Source: Arthrobacter sp. NicSoilB4
Lineage (GTDB): Bacteria; Actinomycetota; Actinomycetes; Actinomycetales; Micrococcaceae
Assembly: GCF_019977335.1 (NCBI RefSeq)
Contig: NZ_AP024653.1
Coordinates: forward strand, 124,001 to 188,000
Length of the DNA stretch: 64,000 nt
Reading direction: 5' to 3'
The notes under the pieces are model-generated. The model worked only from the letters and a program-made list of their open reading frames with translations. It searched no databases and had not been told where the DNA came from. The position numbers and the translations under genes were made by a program. Of the stretch, positions 1 through 7,632 are shown one piece after another (position 1 is the first letter of the stretch; each line of letters begins with the position of its first letter).

Positions 1-798
1 CCGTTTTTTGCCTCCGGCCCTGGCGCCGGTGACGGCCCGGATCTTCCCGTGGCCATGGCCCACCGCGGCTTCTCCCGGGACGGCCTGGAGAACTCCATGG
101 CGGCGTTCCGCGCCGCCGTCGAACTGGGGTTCCGGCATTTGGAGACGGACGTGCACACCACGGCCGACGGCGTCCTGCTGCTGTTCCACGACGACACCCT
201 GGACCGGGTCACGGACGGCCGCGGCCGGATCTCGGAGCTCCCGGCGGAAGCCGTGGCCCGGGCGAGGATCGGGGGCGCGGAGCCCATCCCGCTCTTCGAA
301 GAACTAGCCGAGGCCTTCCCTGATGTCCGGTTCAACCTTGACGTCAAGGACTGGAACTCGGTGGATACCCTGGCCGCGGCGATCGAACGGTTCGGCCTGC
401 ATGACCGGGTACTGATCGCCAGCTTCTCGGACCGCCGGCGCCGTGCCGTGCTGAAGCAGTTAAGCCGCCCGGCCGCGGGCTCGGCCGGGATCGTGTCCAA
501 CGCCCTTTTCGTCCTGCTGGGGCCGGTGCTGCCCGCGCCCCTGCTGCGCCTCACCGCGGGACGTGCGCTCCGCGGCGTCCACGCCCTCCAGGTCCCGGTC
601 AGATACGGCGCCGTGACCGTCGTGACGCCCGGCTTCGTCAGGCGGGCGCACCGGCACGGTCTGCAGGTGCACGTCTGGACCGTCAACGATCCCGCGGAAA
701 TGCACCGGCTGCTGGACCTCGGGGTCGACGGGATCGTCACCGACCGCGCCGACCTGCTCAAGGAAGTCTTGCTGGAACGCGGCGGCTGGAGCGGCTGA
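1..798 (+). CDS. glycerophosphodiester phosphodiesterase (5' truncated)
   Basis: GDPD-family enzyme that hydrolyses glycerophosphodiesters to sn-glycerol 3-phosphate and an alcohol. The family's N-terminal motif MAHRGFSRDGLENSM is visible from position 52, with the acidic residues of HLETDVH and the LFHDDTLDR segment that bind metal and substrate. The C-terminal VHVWTVND and GVDGIVTDRADLL end a typical TIM barrel. The frame is open back to base 1, so the real start is probably upstream. The ATG at 49 sits only a few residues before the HRG motif and would leave the first strand short. No signal peptide is visible in the part present, which suggests a cytoplasmic enzyme. Confidence 0.88.
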   Translation, partial: PFFASGPGAGDGPDLPVAMAHRGFSRDGLENSMAAFRAAVELGFRHLETDVHTTADGVLLLFHDDTLDRVTDGRGRISELPAEAVARARIGGAEPIPLFEELAEAFPDVRFNLDVKDWNSVDTLAAAIERFGLHDRVLIASFSDRRRRAVLKQLSRPAAGSAGIVSNALFVLLGPVLPAPLLRLTAGRALRGVHALQVPVRYGAVTVVTPGFVRRAHRHGLQVHVWTVNDPAEMHRLLDLGVDGIVTDRADLLKEVLLERGGWSG

Positions 799-892
799 AC
801 CCGGCGGGACAGCCAGTCGGGGCGGCCGGGCCCGGGCCGAAACCCGCCGGGCCGGTGCGGCCACTGTCCGGGGCTGCTGGCAGGATAGGACC

Positions 893-2017
893 ATGCGCAT
901 TTTGATCGCCCCGGATAAGTTCAAGGGCTCCCTGACCGCCGCCGAAGCCGCCGCCGCCATCGCCGAAGGAGCCCTGCGCGTCTATCCCGACGCGGAGACC
1001 ATCCAGTTTCCGGTGGCCGACGGCGGCGAAGGAACCCTCGAGGCGGCCGTCGCCGCAGGGTACGAGGAGCGGCTGAACGCAGTAGTGGGCCCGATCCTGG
1101 CGCCGGTCGGCGCGGCCTGGGCGATCCGGAAGGACGCCTTCGGCGGGGCTACCGCCGTGATCGAAACCGCGCAGGCCTCCGGGCTGGCGCACATGGAGCC
1201 CACGCCGGCCAACGCCCTCCGCGCGCACAGCTACGGCTGCGGCCAGCTGATCGCCGCCGCCCTCGACGCCGGCGCAACGGAGATCGTGCTGGGCCTGGGC
1301 GGCTCGGCAATGAGCGACGGCGGGAGCGGCGCCCTGCGCGCGCTGGGCCTGAAACCGCTCGACGCCGCCGGCAACGTGGTGCCGCTCGGCGGCGGTTCGC
1401 TCGCCGAAGTGGTGCAGCTCGACGTCAGCGGCCTCGATCCGCGGCTCCGCTCGGCCACCTTCCGGATCGCTGTCGACGTGCAGAACCCGCTCGTCGGTCC
1501 CGACGGGGCAGCCCATGTCTTCGGCCCGCAGAAGGGCGCCGACGCGGACGCAGTGGAACTGCTGGACGCCGGACTCCGCAACTGGGCCTCGGTGCTGCGC
1601 CAGTCCACCGGCCGGGACGTCAACATCCCGGGCGCCGGGGCAGCCGGCGGCTTCCCGGCGTCGTTCCTGGCCTTCAGCGACGCCGCGCTGGAAGGCGGCT
1701 TCGAGCTCGTGGCCGGACTCACCGGGCTGGCTGACAAACTCGTGCAGGCTGACCTTGTGATCACCGGTGAAGGCTCACTGGACTCCCAGTCGCTGACCGG
1801 CAAGGCTCCGATTGCGCTCGCCGATGCCGCGCAGCGCCTTGGAATCCCGGTGATAGTGGTTGCCGGACGGATCCTGGTCACTCCGGAGGACCTTGCCAAT
1901 CACGGTGTGGTGGCGGCGGCGCAGCTGCTGGACCTGGCCGGGAGCCCGGACGACGCCGTCGCCAACGCCGCGAAATACCTTGCCTGGGCCACGAGCCAGG
2001 TGCTTGAAGGGGCCTGA
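893..2017 (+). CDS. glycerate kinase
   Basis: Glycerate kinase of the GarK/GlxK family (374 aa, normal length), phosphorylating D-glycerate to a phosphoglycerate and feeding it to glycolysis. Typical blocks are the N-terminal MRILIAPDKFKGSLTAAEAA, the glycine-rich LGLGGSAMSDGGSGALRALG segment, NPLVGPDGAAHVFGPQKGA, and ITGEGSLDSQSLTGKAP near the C terminus. The ATG at 893 is preceded by AGGATAGGACC, which can act as a ribosome binding site. A CAGGAT hexamer six bases before the ATG could instead be a -10 for a nearly leaderless message. It follows the phosphodiesterase by 94 bases, a stretch with G/C palindromes. Whether it makes 2- or 3-phosphoglycerate cannot be read from the sequence. Confidence 0.93.
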   Translation: MRILIAPDKFKGSLTAAEAAAAIAEGALRVYPDAETIQFPVADGGEGTLEAAVAAGYEERLNAVVGPILAPVGAAWAIRKDAFGGATAVIETAQASGLAHMEPTPANALRAHSYGCGQLIAAALDAGATEIVLGLGGSAMSDGGSGALRALGLKPLDAAGNVVPLGGGSLAEVVQLDVSGLDPRLRSATFRIAVDVQNPLVGPDGAAHVFGPQKGADADAVELLDAGLRNWASVLRQSTGRDVNIPGAGAAGGFPASFLAFSDAALEGGFELVAGLTGLADKLVQADLVITGEGSLDSQSLTGKAPIALADAAQRLGIPVIVVAGRILVTPEDLANHGVVAAAQLLDLAGSPDDAVANAAKYLAWATSQVLEGA

Positions 2018-2021
2018 ACGC

Positions 2022-2732
2022 TCAGGCGCCTGTCTCATAGTGCGGCTCCGCGACCGGCTTGGATTCGGGGGAGCCCCGCTCGCGGAGGTACACCGACGCG
2101 CCGACGAGGACGGCGACGGCCAGGAACTCGCTTTGCCAATTCTGGAAGGACTCAAACCAGAAGCGGCTCGTTGCCAGGTACTCCAGGACCGTGACGGGAG
2201 CCTGGCCGTGGCTCCGCTGCTCGGAGCTGTACTCCTCCGCGCCGCCGATGGCGTGGAGCGCAAAGGACGCCAGGAAGAACAGCAGGAACATGATCGACAG
2301 CGAGTGTTCGTAGAGCTTGAGGACCCATCCTCCGCGCCGCACGGGCCAAGGGGTGGCCGGTTTCAGGGTCGCGTCCCGGGGGTCCGCGTCCTGCGGGGCC
2401 TCCCGGCCCAAAGGCTTCGACTCTGAGGATCCCTTCTGGAACAGGAACACCGTCAGGATGACGTACATGCCCATCTGCAGGAACTCGGACTCCCAGTTTT
2501 CAAACGTCGCCTCAAGGAAAGCGCCGGTGCCGACGTACCCCAGCACCGTCACGGCAGATTCTCCGTGGGCCAGCTGGTCTGCGCTGTAGTCGGCCGTTCC
2601 GCTGAAGATCATGCCGCCGAAAAACACCACAAACAGGCCGACATTGGCCAGCAGCAGGCCGTGGCCCTTCACCCAGCTCCCCGGCGTCCGTAACTGCGAA
2701 TTGCTGCGGTGCCGGCTTCCGGCGCTGGCCAC
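2022..2732 (-). CDS. DUF6766 family membrane protein
   Basis: Small integral membrane protein (236 aa) matching my recollection of the DUF6766 family; function unknown. It has four hydrophobic segments in two pairs. The two halves look like an internal duplication: ADYSADQLAHGESAVTVLGY...FENWESEFLQMGMYV in the first and EEYSSEQRSHGQAPVTVLEY...FQNWQSEFLAVAVLV in the second. A charged linker (KGSSESKPLGREAPQD) separates them and recurs as RGSPESKPV after the second. Its start lies one base from the stop of the DUF6328 gene, so the two are probably co-transcribed. It converges closely with glycerate kinase (4 bases between stops). Such proteins recur in actinobacterial stress loci; that role is inferred. 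Confidence 0.75.
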   Translation of the reverse strand: MASAGSRHRSNSQLRTPGSWVKGHGLLLANVGLFVVFFGGMIFSGTADYSADQLAHGESAVTVLGYVGTGAFLEATFENWESEFLQMGMYVILTVFLFQKGSSESKPLGREAPQDADPRDATLKPATPWPVRRGGWVLKLYEHSLSIMFLLFFLASFALHAIGGAEEYSSEQRSHGQAPVTVLEYLATSRFWFESFQNWQSEFLAVAVLVGASVYLRERGSPESKPVAEPHYETGA

Positions 2733-2733
2733 G

Positions 2734-3270
2734 TCAGTTCCCCTTTTCGGCCTGCCTGCGGAGCCTGCTGGGCACGTAGACGAGCAGGATCAGCAGCACG
2801 ACCAGCAGCACCGTTCCGGCAACCAGGCCTGCTGTCCGGCCCGCCGTGACGTCGAAGACCAGCGCGGAGGTGCCGACGCTGAGAAGCCCGACGCCAGCCA
2901 GGGCAACCTTGGCGATTCTGTCCGCGCTGGACACCAGTGCCGCACGGAGGTGCAGGCGGAACAGGCGGCGGTGCACACTCACGGGCAGCAGGATCAGGGC
3001 CGTGGTGAGCGCGGCCAGCGCCACGTTGGCCAGGTAGAGGGTGGTCTGGAAATCGTCCAGTGTCTCGAACCTGGACTGGAACGGCAGGGTCAGCAGGAAG
3101 CCCGCCAGGATCTGCACTCCGGTCTGAAGCACGCGCAGTTCCTGCAGCAGTTCCATCCAGTTGCGGTCCAGCTTTTCGATGGTGGACTCATTGCGCCCGC
3201 CCTTCGCGGACTCAGTCATACGCCCCGTCACGGACTCTCTGGGAGCGGACTCCGGCTCCAAATCGGACAT
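2734..3270 (-). CDS. DUF6328 family membrane protein
   Basis: Membrane protein of about 178 aa resembling DUF6328. After a charged N terminus comes the conserved block LDRNWMELLQELRVLQTGVQ followed by ILAGFLLTLPFQSRF, then three more hydrophobic helices. I place the start at the ATG at 3270 (MSDLEPES) because GTGGAGG lies five bases upstream; the GTG at 3282 would overlap that ribosome binding site. First gene of a two-gene unit with the DUF6766 gene, and divergent from the SDR gene, sharing about 210 bases of control region with it. No catalytic motif is visible. A membrane stress role is inferred only from the neighbours. Confidence 0.75.
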   Translation of the reverse strand: MSDLEPESAPRESVTGRMTESAKGGRNESTIEKLDRNWMELLQELRVLQTGVQILAGFLLTLPFQSRFETLDDFQTTLYLANVALAALTTALILLPVSVHRRLFRLHLRAALVSSADRIAKVALAGVGLLSVGTSALVFDVTAGRTAGLVAGTVLLVVLLILLVYVPSRLRRQAEKGN

Positions 3271-3386
3271 GTGAGCCTCCACTGGATGATGGTCTGGCTG
3301 CGGTGGCAGTCAAATCTCAACCTAGGCTTGAGTGTTACGAAATTCAAGCTGATACTAAGGGTGCTGATCAATTTTCCGGGTAGGGT

Positions 3387-3412
3387 GGAATTGTTTACTT
3401 CGTGGGACAGTT
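3387..3412 (+). promoter_or_regulatory. predicted SigR/SigH-type promoter of the SDR gene
   Basis: GGAAT at 3387-3391 and GTT at 3410-3412 are separated by exactly 18 bases, the spacing known for the thiol-oxidative-stress sigma factors SigR (Streptomyces) and SigH (Mycobacterium). Transcription would begin near 3420, about 60 bases before the ATG at 3483. A GTG at 3402 that would lengthen the SDR lies inside this promoter, which supports the later start. Sequence match only. Confidence 0.5.
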
Positions 3413-3482
3413 CCACAGGTCCGGGCCACCGCCCGCGGCCCGGGAGCAGCCTTGGAAAACCGACAAGTTTGGCAGGTGGACT

Positions 3483-4382
3483 ATGAGTCAGTCGAACAAT
3501 CAGCAGGACCAGCCGCGCGACCCCCGGCGCGGCTACCACTCCGGACCCTTCCCGGAGCAGGTGCAGGAGCAGCCGGGCCTCACCGCGCCGATGGACCCTC
3601 AGCCGGACCACGGCGAGGAAAGTTACGAAGGCAGCGGTGCCCTCACGGGGAAGGCGGCGCTGATCACCGGGGGGGACTCCGGGATCGGCAAGGCCGTGGC
3701 CATCGCATTCGCCCGTGAGGGGGCGGACGTCGCCATCTCCTATCTGCCGGAGGAGGAAGCCGACGCCCAGGACACTGCTGCGTGGATCCGCAAAGCCGGC
3801 CGCAAGGCGCTGCTGATCGCCGGGGACGGGCGCAAGGAGGATTTCGCCATCAGGATCGTCGAAGACGCGCTCGCCGAATTTGGCCGCCTCGACGTCGTTG
3901 TGCTGAATGCCGCGTACCAGAAGAACCGCCACAGCTTTGAGTCGCTCCCCACCGAGGAGTTTGACCGCGTCTTCCAGACCAATCTCTACTCGCTGATCTG
4001 GACTGCGCGGGCTGCGGTGCCGCACCTGAAGGCTGGCGCGTCAATCATCACGACGGCATCGATCCAGGCGTTCAACCCTTCGCCCGAGCTGATCGACTAC
4101 GCCATGACCAAGGCCGCTCAGGTCGCGTTCACCAAGGCTCTGGCCCGGGAGCTCGGCCCGCAGGGGATCCGCGTCAACGCCGTGGCCCCCGGACCTATCT
4201 GGACGCCGCTGATCCCGGCGACCGAGTGGCCTGAGAAGCTGCCGTCCTTCGGCCAGGACACGCCGCTGCAGCGCGCGGGACAGCCGGCGGAACTCGCCCC
4301 GGCCTACGTGCTCCTGGCCTCCGATCACGGTTCCTACATTTCCGGCGCCGTCTTGCCCGTCACTGGCGGCAAAGGCCTCTGA
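3483..4382 (+). CDS. SDR family oxidoreductase, general-stress type
   Basis: NAD(P)-dependent short-chain dehydrogenase (299 aa) of the YghA/YhdF-like group, which carries a roughly 50-residue N-terminal extension with PFPEQVQEQPGL before the Rossmann fold. The cofactor loop is TGGDSGIGKAVA. The usual NNAG is replaced by LNAAYQ. The catalytic residues are S193 (TTASIQ) and Y206-x3-K210 (YAMTK), and the C-terminal SYISGAVLPVTGG is typical. The ATG at 3483 is preceded by AGGTGG. Substrate unknown. A likely SigR/SigH promoter lies upstream and an acidic disordered protein follows 70 bases downstream, suggesting stress induction. Confidence 0.87.
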   Translation: MSQSNNQQDQPRDPRRGYHSGPFPEQVQEQPGLTAPMDPQPDHGEESYEGSGALTGKAALITGGDSGIGKAVAIAFAREGADVAISYLPEEEADAQDTAAWIRKAGRKALLIAGDGRKEDFAIRIVEDALAEFGRLDVVVLNAAYQKNRHSFESLPTEEFDRVFQTNLYSLIWTARAAVPHLKAGASIITTASIQAFNPSPELIDYAMTKAAQVAFTKALARELGPQGIRVNAVAPGPIWTPLIPATEWPEKLPSFGQDTPLQRAGQPAELAPAYVLLASDHGSYISGAVLPVTGGKGL

Positions 4383-4452
4383 AGCCCTTTCCGGCATTTC
4401 CGGCAGATCCAAGACACCACGCAGTTCGCGTTTCCACTACGGGAGGAACAGC

Positions 4453-4971
4453 ATGACCGAGGAAAAGCAGCAGGAACCGATCGAGGAAACAGGCGGTTAC
4501 GGAACGCCCACGGGGGAGCAGGAGCTGCCAGGCGGAGACGCCAGGAAGTTCGCCCAGCCCCGCGAAGAAGAAGCTTTCGAGGCCGCTGGACTCAGCCAGG
4601 ACAGCCCGAACGGCGAGACTTACCCCGCCGGGGTACCGGACCTGAGCCAGTTCGGCGCCGAAGACCAAGACAGTGCAGGAGAACCCGGGGCAGGACGCTT
4701 CGGAGGAACGGAGGAACAAATGAGTTCAGAAAACGCCAGCACAACCCCCGGCTACGACGCAGACGCCACGGAGAATTCCGAGGTGGCCATGCCGTCCGCT
4801 GAGGCGGAGATGGATGCGACCAACACCGAAGAGCCCGACGCCGGGCGGCCGTTCTCCTCGGAGCCCGGCCAGGATGCGGCCGGCCTTCCGGACGGATCGG
4901 GAACGGACCTGCCCGACAGCAAATCCGCTAAGGACGGCGACGACGACGAGGAACCCTTCGACGCCGGCTAA
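4453..4971 (+). CDS. acidic, probably disordered stress-type protein
   Basis: Hypothetical protein of 172 aa, very rich in E, D, G, S and P, with no hydrophobic segment and almost no aromatic residues, so it is probably intrinsically disordered. The ATG at 4453 has a strong GGGAGGAACA ribosome binding site. A second in-frame ATG at 4720 (M90, MSSENASTT) is preceded by a nearly identical GGAGGAACAA, so a shorter 82-aa product or an old fusion of two small genes is possible. It follows the SDR gene and ends before a perfect terminator hairpin. No family was recognised; a hydrophilin-like role in osmotic or desiccation stress is speculative. Confidence 0.65.
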   Translation: MTEEKQQEPIEETGGYGTPTGEQELPGGDARKFAQPREEEAFEAAGLSQDSPNGETYPAGVPDLSQFGAEDQDSAGEPGAGRFGGTEEQMSSENASTTPGYDADATENSEVAMPSAEAEMDATNTEEPDAGRPFSSEPGQDAAGLPDGSGTDLPDSKSAKDGDDDEEPFDAG

Positions 4972-5020
4972 AGCGGCCGTGCGACTCCAACGCCGCCGCG
5001 CCGCCGCGCGAGGCAGCGAA

Positions 5021-5061
5021 GGCCGGGGTCCGGACACCCACGTGGTGTCCGGACCCCGGCC
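5021..5061. terminator. bidirectional terminator hairpin
   Basis: A perfect 18-bp inverted repeat (arms 5021-5038 and 5044-5061) around a five-base loop lies between the convergent acidic-protein and permease genes. There is no long T run, but the stem is very stable. Confidence 0.8.
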
Positions 5062-5085
5062 TTCGGCCTGTAGTTCGCGGCGGCG

Positions 5086-6423
5086 TTAGCGGCGCTTCTT
5101 CGGTGCGCGCTTCACGGCGGCCGTGGCGGCGGCCACGGGTCCTTCAGTTTCCGGCTCGGCCACGGTTCCGCGGGCCTTCGCGATCGCCGTCATGCCGTGG
5201 TAGATCACCAGCGCCGCTGCGGAGCCGAGGGCGATGCCGGTGAACACCAGTTCGCCGATGGTCCAGGTGTAGTCGGCGATGCCAACGATCAGCGCGACGG
5301 CGGCCGTGGTCAGGTTGATCGGGTTGGAGAAGTTCACCTTGTTCTGCACCCAGATCTTGACGCCCAGGACGCCGATCATGCCGTAGAGCATCGTCGCCGC
5401 GCCGCCCAGCACGCCCGCCGGGACGGTGGCGATGAGCTCGCCGAACTTGGGCGAGAAGCTCAGGATCACGGCGAAGGCACCGGCAATCCAGTAGGCCGCC
5501 GTCGAGTAGACCTTGGTGGCGGCCATAACGCCGATGTTTTCCGCGTAGGTGGTGGTGCCAGACCCGCCGCCCATGCCGGCAAGCACTGTTGCGGCGCCGT
5601 CGGCCAGCAGCGCCCGCCCGGAGACGCCGTCGAGGTTCTGGCCGGTCATGGCGGACACCGACTTCACGTGGCCGATGTTCTCCGCCACGAGGACCAGGAC
5701 CACCGGCACGAACAGCCCAACGACGCCGACATGGAATTCTGGGGTCTGGAAGAACGGCAGCCCCACCCAGGCGGCGGAGTCCACCTTGGCGAAGTCCACT
5801 TCGCCGCGGATCATCGCCACGACGTAGCCCACCACAACGCCGACGAGGATGCTCAGCCGGCCCAGGATTCCGCGGAAGAAGACGCTGACGACGATGATCG
5901 TGGCCAGGGTGATGAGGGCAGTGATCGGGGCGGCGTCGAAGTTGTTCTTGGCTGCCGGGGCGAGGTTGAGGCCGATCAGCCCCACGATGGCGCCGGTGAC
6001 GATGGGCGGCATCAGGCGGTTGATCCAGCCGGCACCGAACTTCTGCACCACCGCGCCGATGATCGCCAGCCCGACGCCGGCCAGCACAACGCCGCCGAGC
6101 GCGCCCGCGACGCCGTACTGCTGCTGCGAGGCCATGATCGGTGCGATGAAGGCGAAGCTGGACCCGAGGTAGCTGGGGACCTGTCCCTTCGTGATGACCA
6201 GGAACAGCAGCGTGCCGATGCCGGAGAAGAAGAGCGTGGTGGCCGGGGGCATGCCCGTAATGATCGGGACCAGGAAGGTGGCGCCGAACATGGCGACCAC
6301 GTGCTGCATCCCGACGCCGATGGTCAGCGGCCAGGCAAGGCGCTCATCCGGCCTGACGACCTCACCGGGGCGGATGGACTTGCCGTTGCCGTGAAGCTTC
6401 CATTTGGTACCGAGCATGCTCAT
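5086..6423 (-). CDS. uracil-xanthine permease, NCS2 family
   Basis: Nucleobase:proton symporter of the NCS2 (UraA-like) family, 445 aa, inner membrane. About 14 hydrophobic segments are visible. Typical blocks are GMQHVVAMFGATFLVPIITG near residue 38, SSFAFIAPIMA, and the substrate-region motifs VAENIGHVKSVSAMTGQN and GGSGTTTYAENIGVMAATKV. The C terminus is basic (KRAPKKRR). The ATG at 6423 has GAAAGG eight bases upstream. It is divergent from a RutE-like nitroreductase, so a shared pyrimidine-related control region is plausible. The exact nucleobase is not readable from sequence, but uracil is the most likely. Confidence 0.92.
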   Translation of the reverse strand: MSMLGTKWKLHGNGKSIRPGEVVRPDERLAWPLTIGVGMQHVVAMFGATFLVPIITGMPPATTLFFSGIGTLLFLVITKGQVPSYLGSSFAFIAPIMASQQQYGVAGALGGVVLAGVGLAIIGAVVQKFGAGWINRLMPPIVTGAIVGLIGLNLAPAAKNNFDAAPITALITLATIIVVSVFFRGILGRLSILVGVVVGYVVAMIRGEVDFAKVDSAAWVGLPFFQTPEFHVGVVGLFVPVVLVLVAENIGHVKSVSAMTGQNLDGVSGRALLADGAATVLAGMGGGSGTTTYAENIGVMAATKVYSTAAYWIAGAFAVILSFSPKFGELIATVPAGVLGGAATMLYGMIGVLGVKIWVQNKVNFSNPINLTTAAVALIVGIADYTWTIGELVFTGIALGSAAALVIYHGMTAIAKARGTVAEPETEGPVAAATAAVKRAPKKRR

Positions 6424-6594
6424 TGCCGGGGCCTTTCAGAGAATGTGTGGCGGGGCGGGAAGGAATCTTCCGGGGGCAACTTTACCGCGCCGGTGTTTCC
6501 AGCATGCGTCGGCGCCCGCGCCGCCGAAACCAACGCCGGGTGCCGGTGTGCCGGAAGTCACGGGGCGTTGCGGGAAGTGCGGGACACAAGTTGA

Positions 6595-6604
6595 AGTTGC
6601 AACT
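6595..6604. promoter_or_regulatory. palindromic operator candidate AGTTGCAACT
   Basis: A perfect 10-base palindrome lies 58 bases before the nitroreductase start in the divergent region with the permease. Its form suits a MarR-type dimeric regulator, but no regulator gene is adjacent. Confidence 0.3.
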
Positions 6605-6662
6605 ATGGACAGGAACCAGTGGCCGCCGCCCCCGGCGGGCACGCCCAGCGAAAGGGACGCTT

Positions 6663-7268
6663 ATGACCATCGCCCATGACGAAGCAGTAATCGACGCCGC
6701 CGCAGTGGACGCCATCTTTGCCGAGGCCCGCACCGCCAACGCCTTCACCGGGGAAGTCACCGACGAGCAGGCCCGGGCCATCTACGAACTCACCAAGTTC
6801 GGTCCCACCGCGTTCAACTCCCAGCCGCTGCGCGTGACCTACGTCCGGTCCGACGAGGCCCGCGCCACCCTGGTCGAAACCCTCGCCAACGGCAACCGCG
6901 CTAAAACCGCCACCGCACCGCTAGTCGCCATCCTCAGCTACGACACGTCCTGGCAGGAACAGTGGGACAACTTCCTGCCCGGCTACAACGCGCCAAAGGC
7001 CATGTACGACGCCGCCCCGGACCTCGCCGCGGCCACCGGCAACAACAACGCCCACCTGCAGGCCGGCTACTTCATCCTCGCTGTCCGGTCCCTCGGCTTC
7101 TCCGCCGGACCCATGACGGGCGCGGACTTCACCGCGATTGACGAGGCGTTCTTCCCCGACGGCGGCCAGAAGAGCTTCCTCGTCGTCAACATCGGACAGC
7201 CTGCGGCCGACGCCTGGGGCGCGGCGAAGCCGAAGTTCGCATACGACGACGTCGTCCGCACCGTCTGA
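6663..7268 (+). CDS. malonic semialdehyde reductase-like nitroreductase
   Basis: FMN-dependent nitroreductase-fold protein (201 aa) closest in character to RutE/HadB-type malonic semialdehyde reductases, which reduce malonic semialdehyde to 3-hydroxypropionate in uracil breakdown. Family blocks include ELTKFGPTAFNSQPLRVTYV, TAPLVAILSYD, NNNAHLQAGYFILAVRSLGFSAGPMTG and FLVVNIGQP. The ATG at 6663 follows AAAGGGACGCTT; a longer frame upstream is not supported. It is divergent from the uracil permease, which fits pyrimidine use, but no other rut genes are in the window. A general quinone or aldehyde detoxifying reductase is the alternative. Confidence 0.82.
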   Translation: MTIAHDEAVIDAAAVDAIFAEARTANAFTGEVTDEQARAIYELTKFGPTAFNSQPLRVTYVRSDEARATLVETLANGNRAKTATAPLVAILSYDTSWQEQWDNFLPGYNAPKAMYDAAPDLAAATGNNNAHLQAGYFILAVRSLGFSAGPMTGADFTAIDEAFFPDGGQKSFLVVNIGQPAADAWGAAKPKFAYDDVVRTV

Positions 7269-7281
7269 CGCGGCTCGCCCC

Positions 7282-7352
7282 GACGCGGAGGTGCCTCCAG
7301 TGTTTTGACGCGGAGGTGCCTCCGGCACTCTTTTTTACGCGGAGGTGCCTCC
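7282..7352. repeat. three direct repeats of a small palindrome
   Basis: ACGCGGAGGTGCCTCC occurs three times (about 7283-7298, 7308-7323, 7337-7352) at 25- and 29-base spacing in the gap after the nitroreductase gene. Each copy contains GGAGG-TG-CCTCC. After copy 2, GTGCC-TCC-GGCAC is followed by TCTTTTTT, which could terminate the nitroreductase transcript. The remaining gap (7353-7632) holds no gene I can support, only the presumed promoter of the cyclase. Confidence 0.7.
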
Positions 7353-7632
7353 GGCACCATGGGGGACAGGCCGGAGGCACTCGGGACGCAATTCTGCGGT
7401 TGAGCGCAAGGCCGCATCCGGGGCCGATTCCAGTTTAGTCCGCTTCACGCCCGTTGCCAGAGGCCCGGGGGATCCCGCCCGGCTTGCCCTTGGCGGATTC
7501 CAACTCGGCGGCCGCAAAGTCATATGAGAGACGGGTGTCACACTTTGTCCGCCGGGGTGCCATACTAAGCTCACCTGCGGCGCGTAGTCGACGCACATCG
7601 GGCTATTGCGAGCGGACCGGGGGGCCCACTAC

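Noticed and set aside
7282..7352. CRISPR array
   Set aside because: Only three short repeats with 8-13-base spacers of unlike length and no cas genes.
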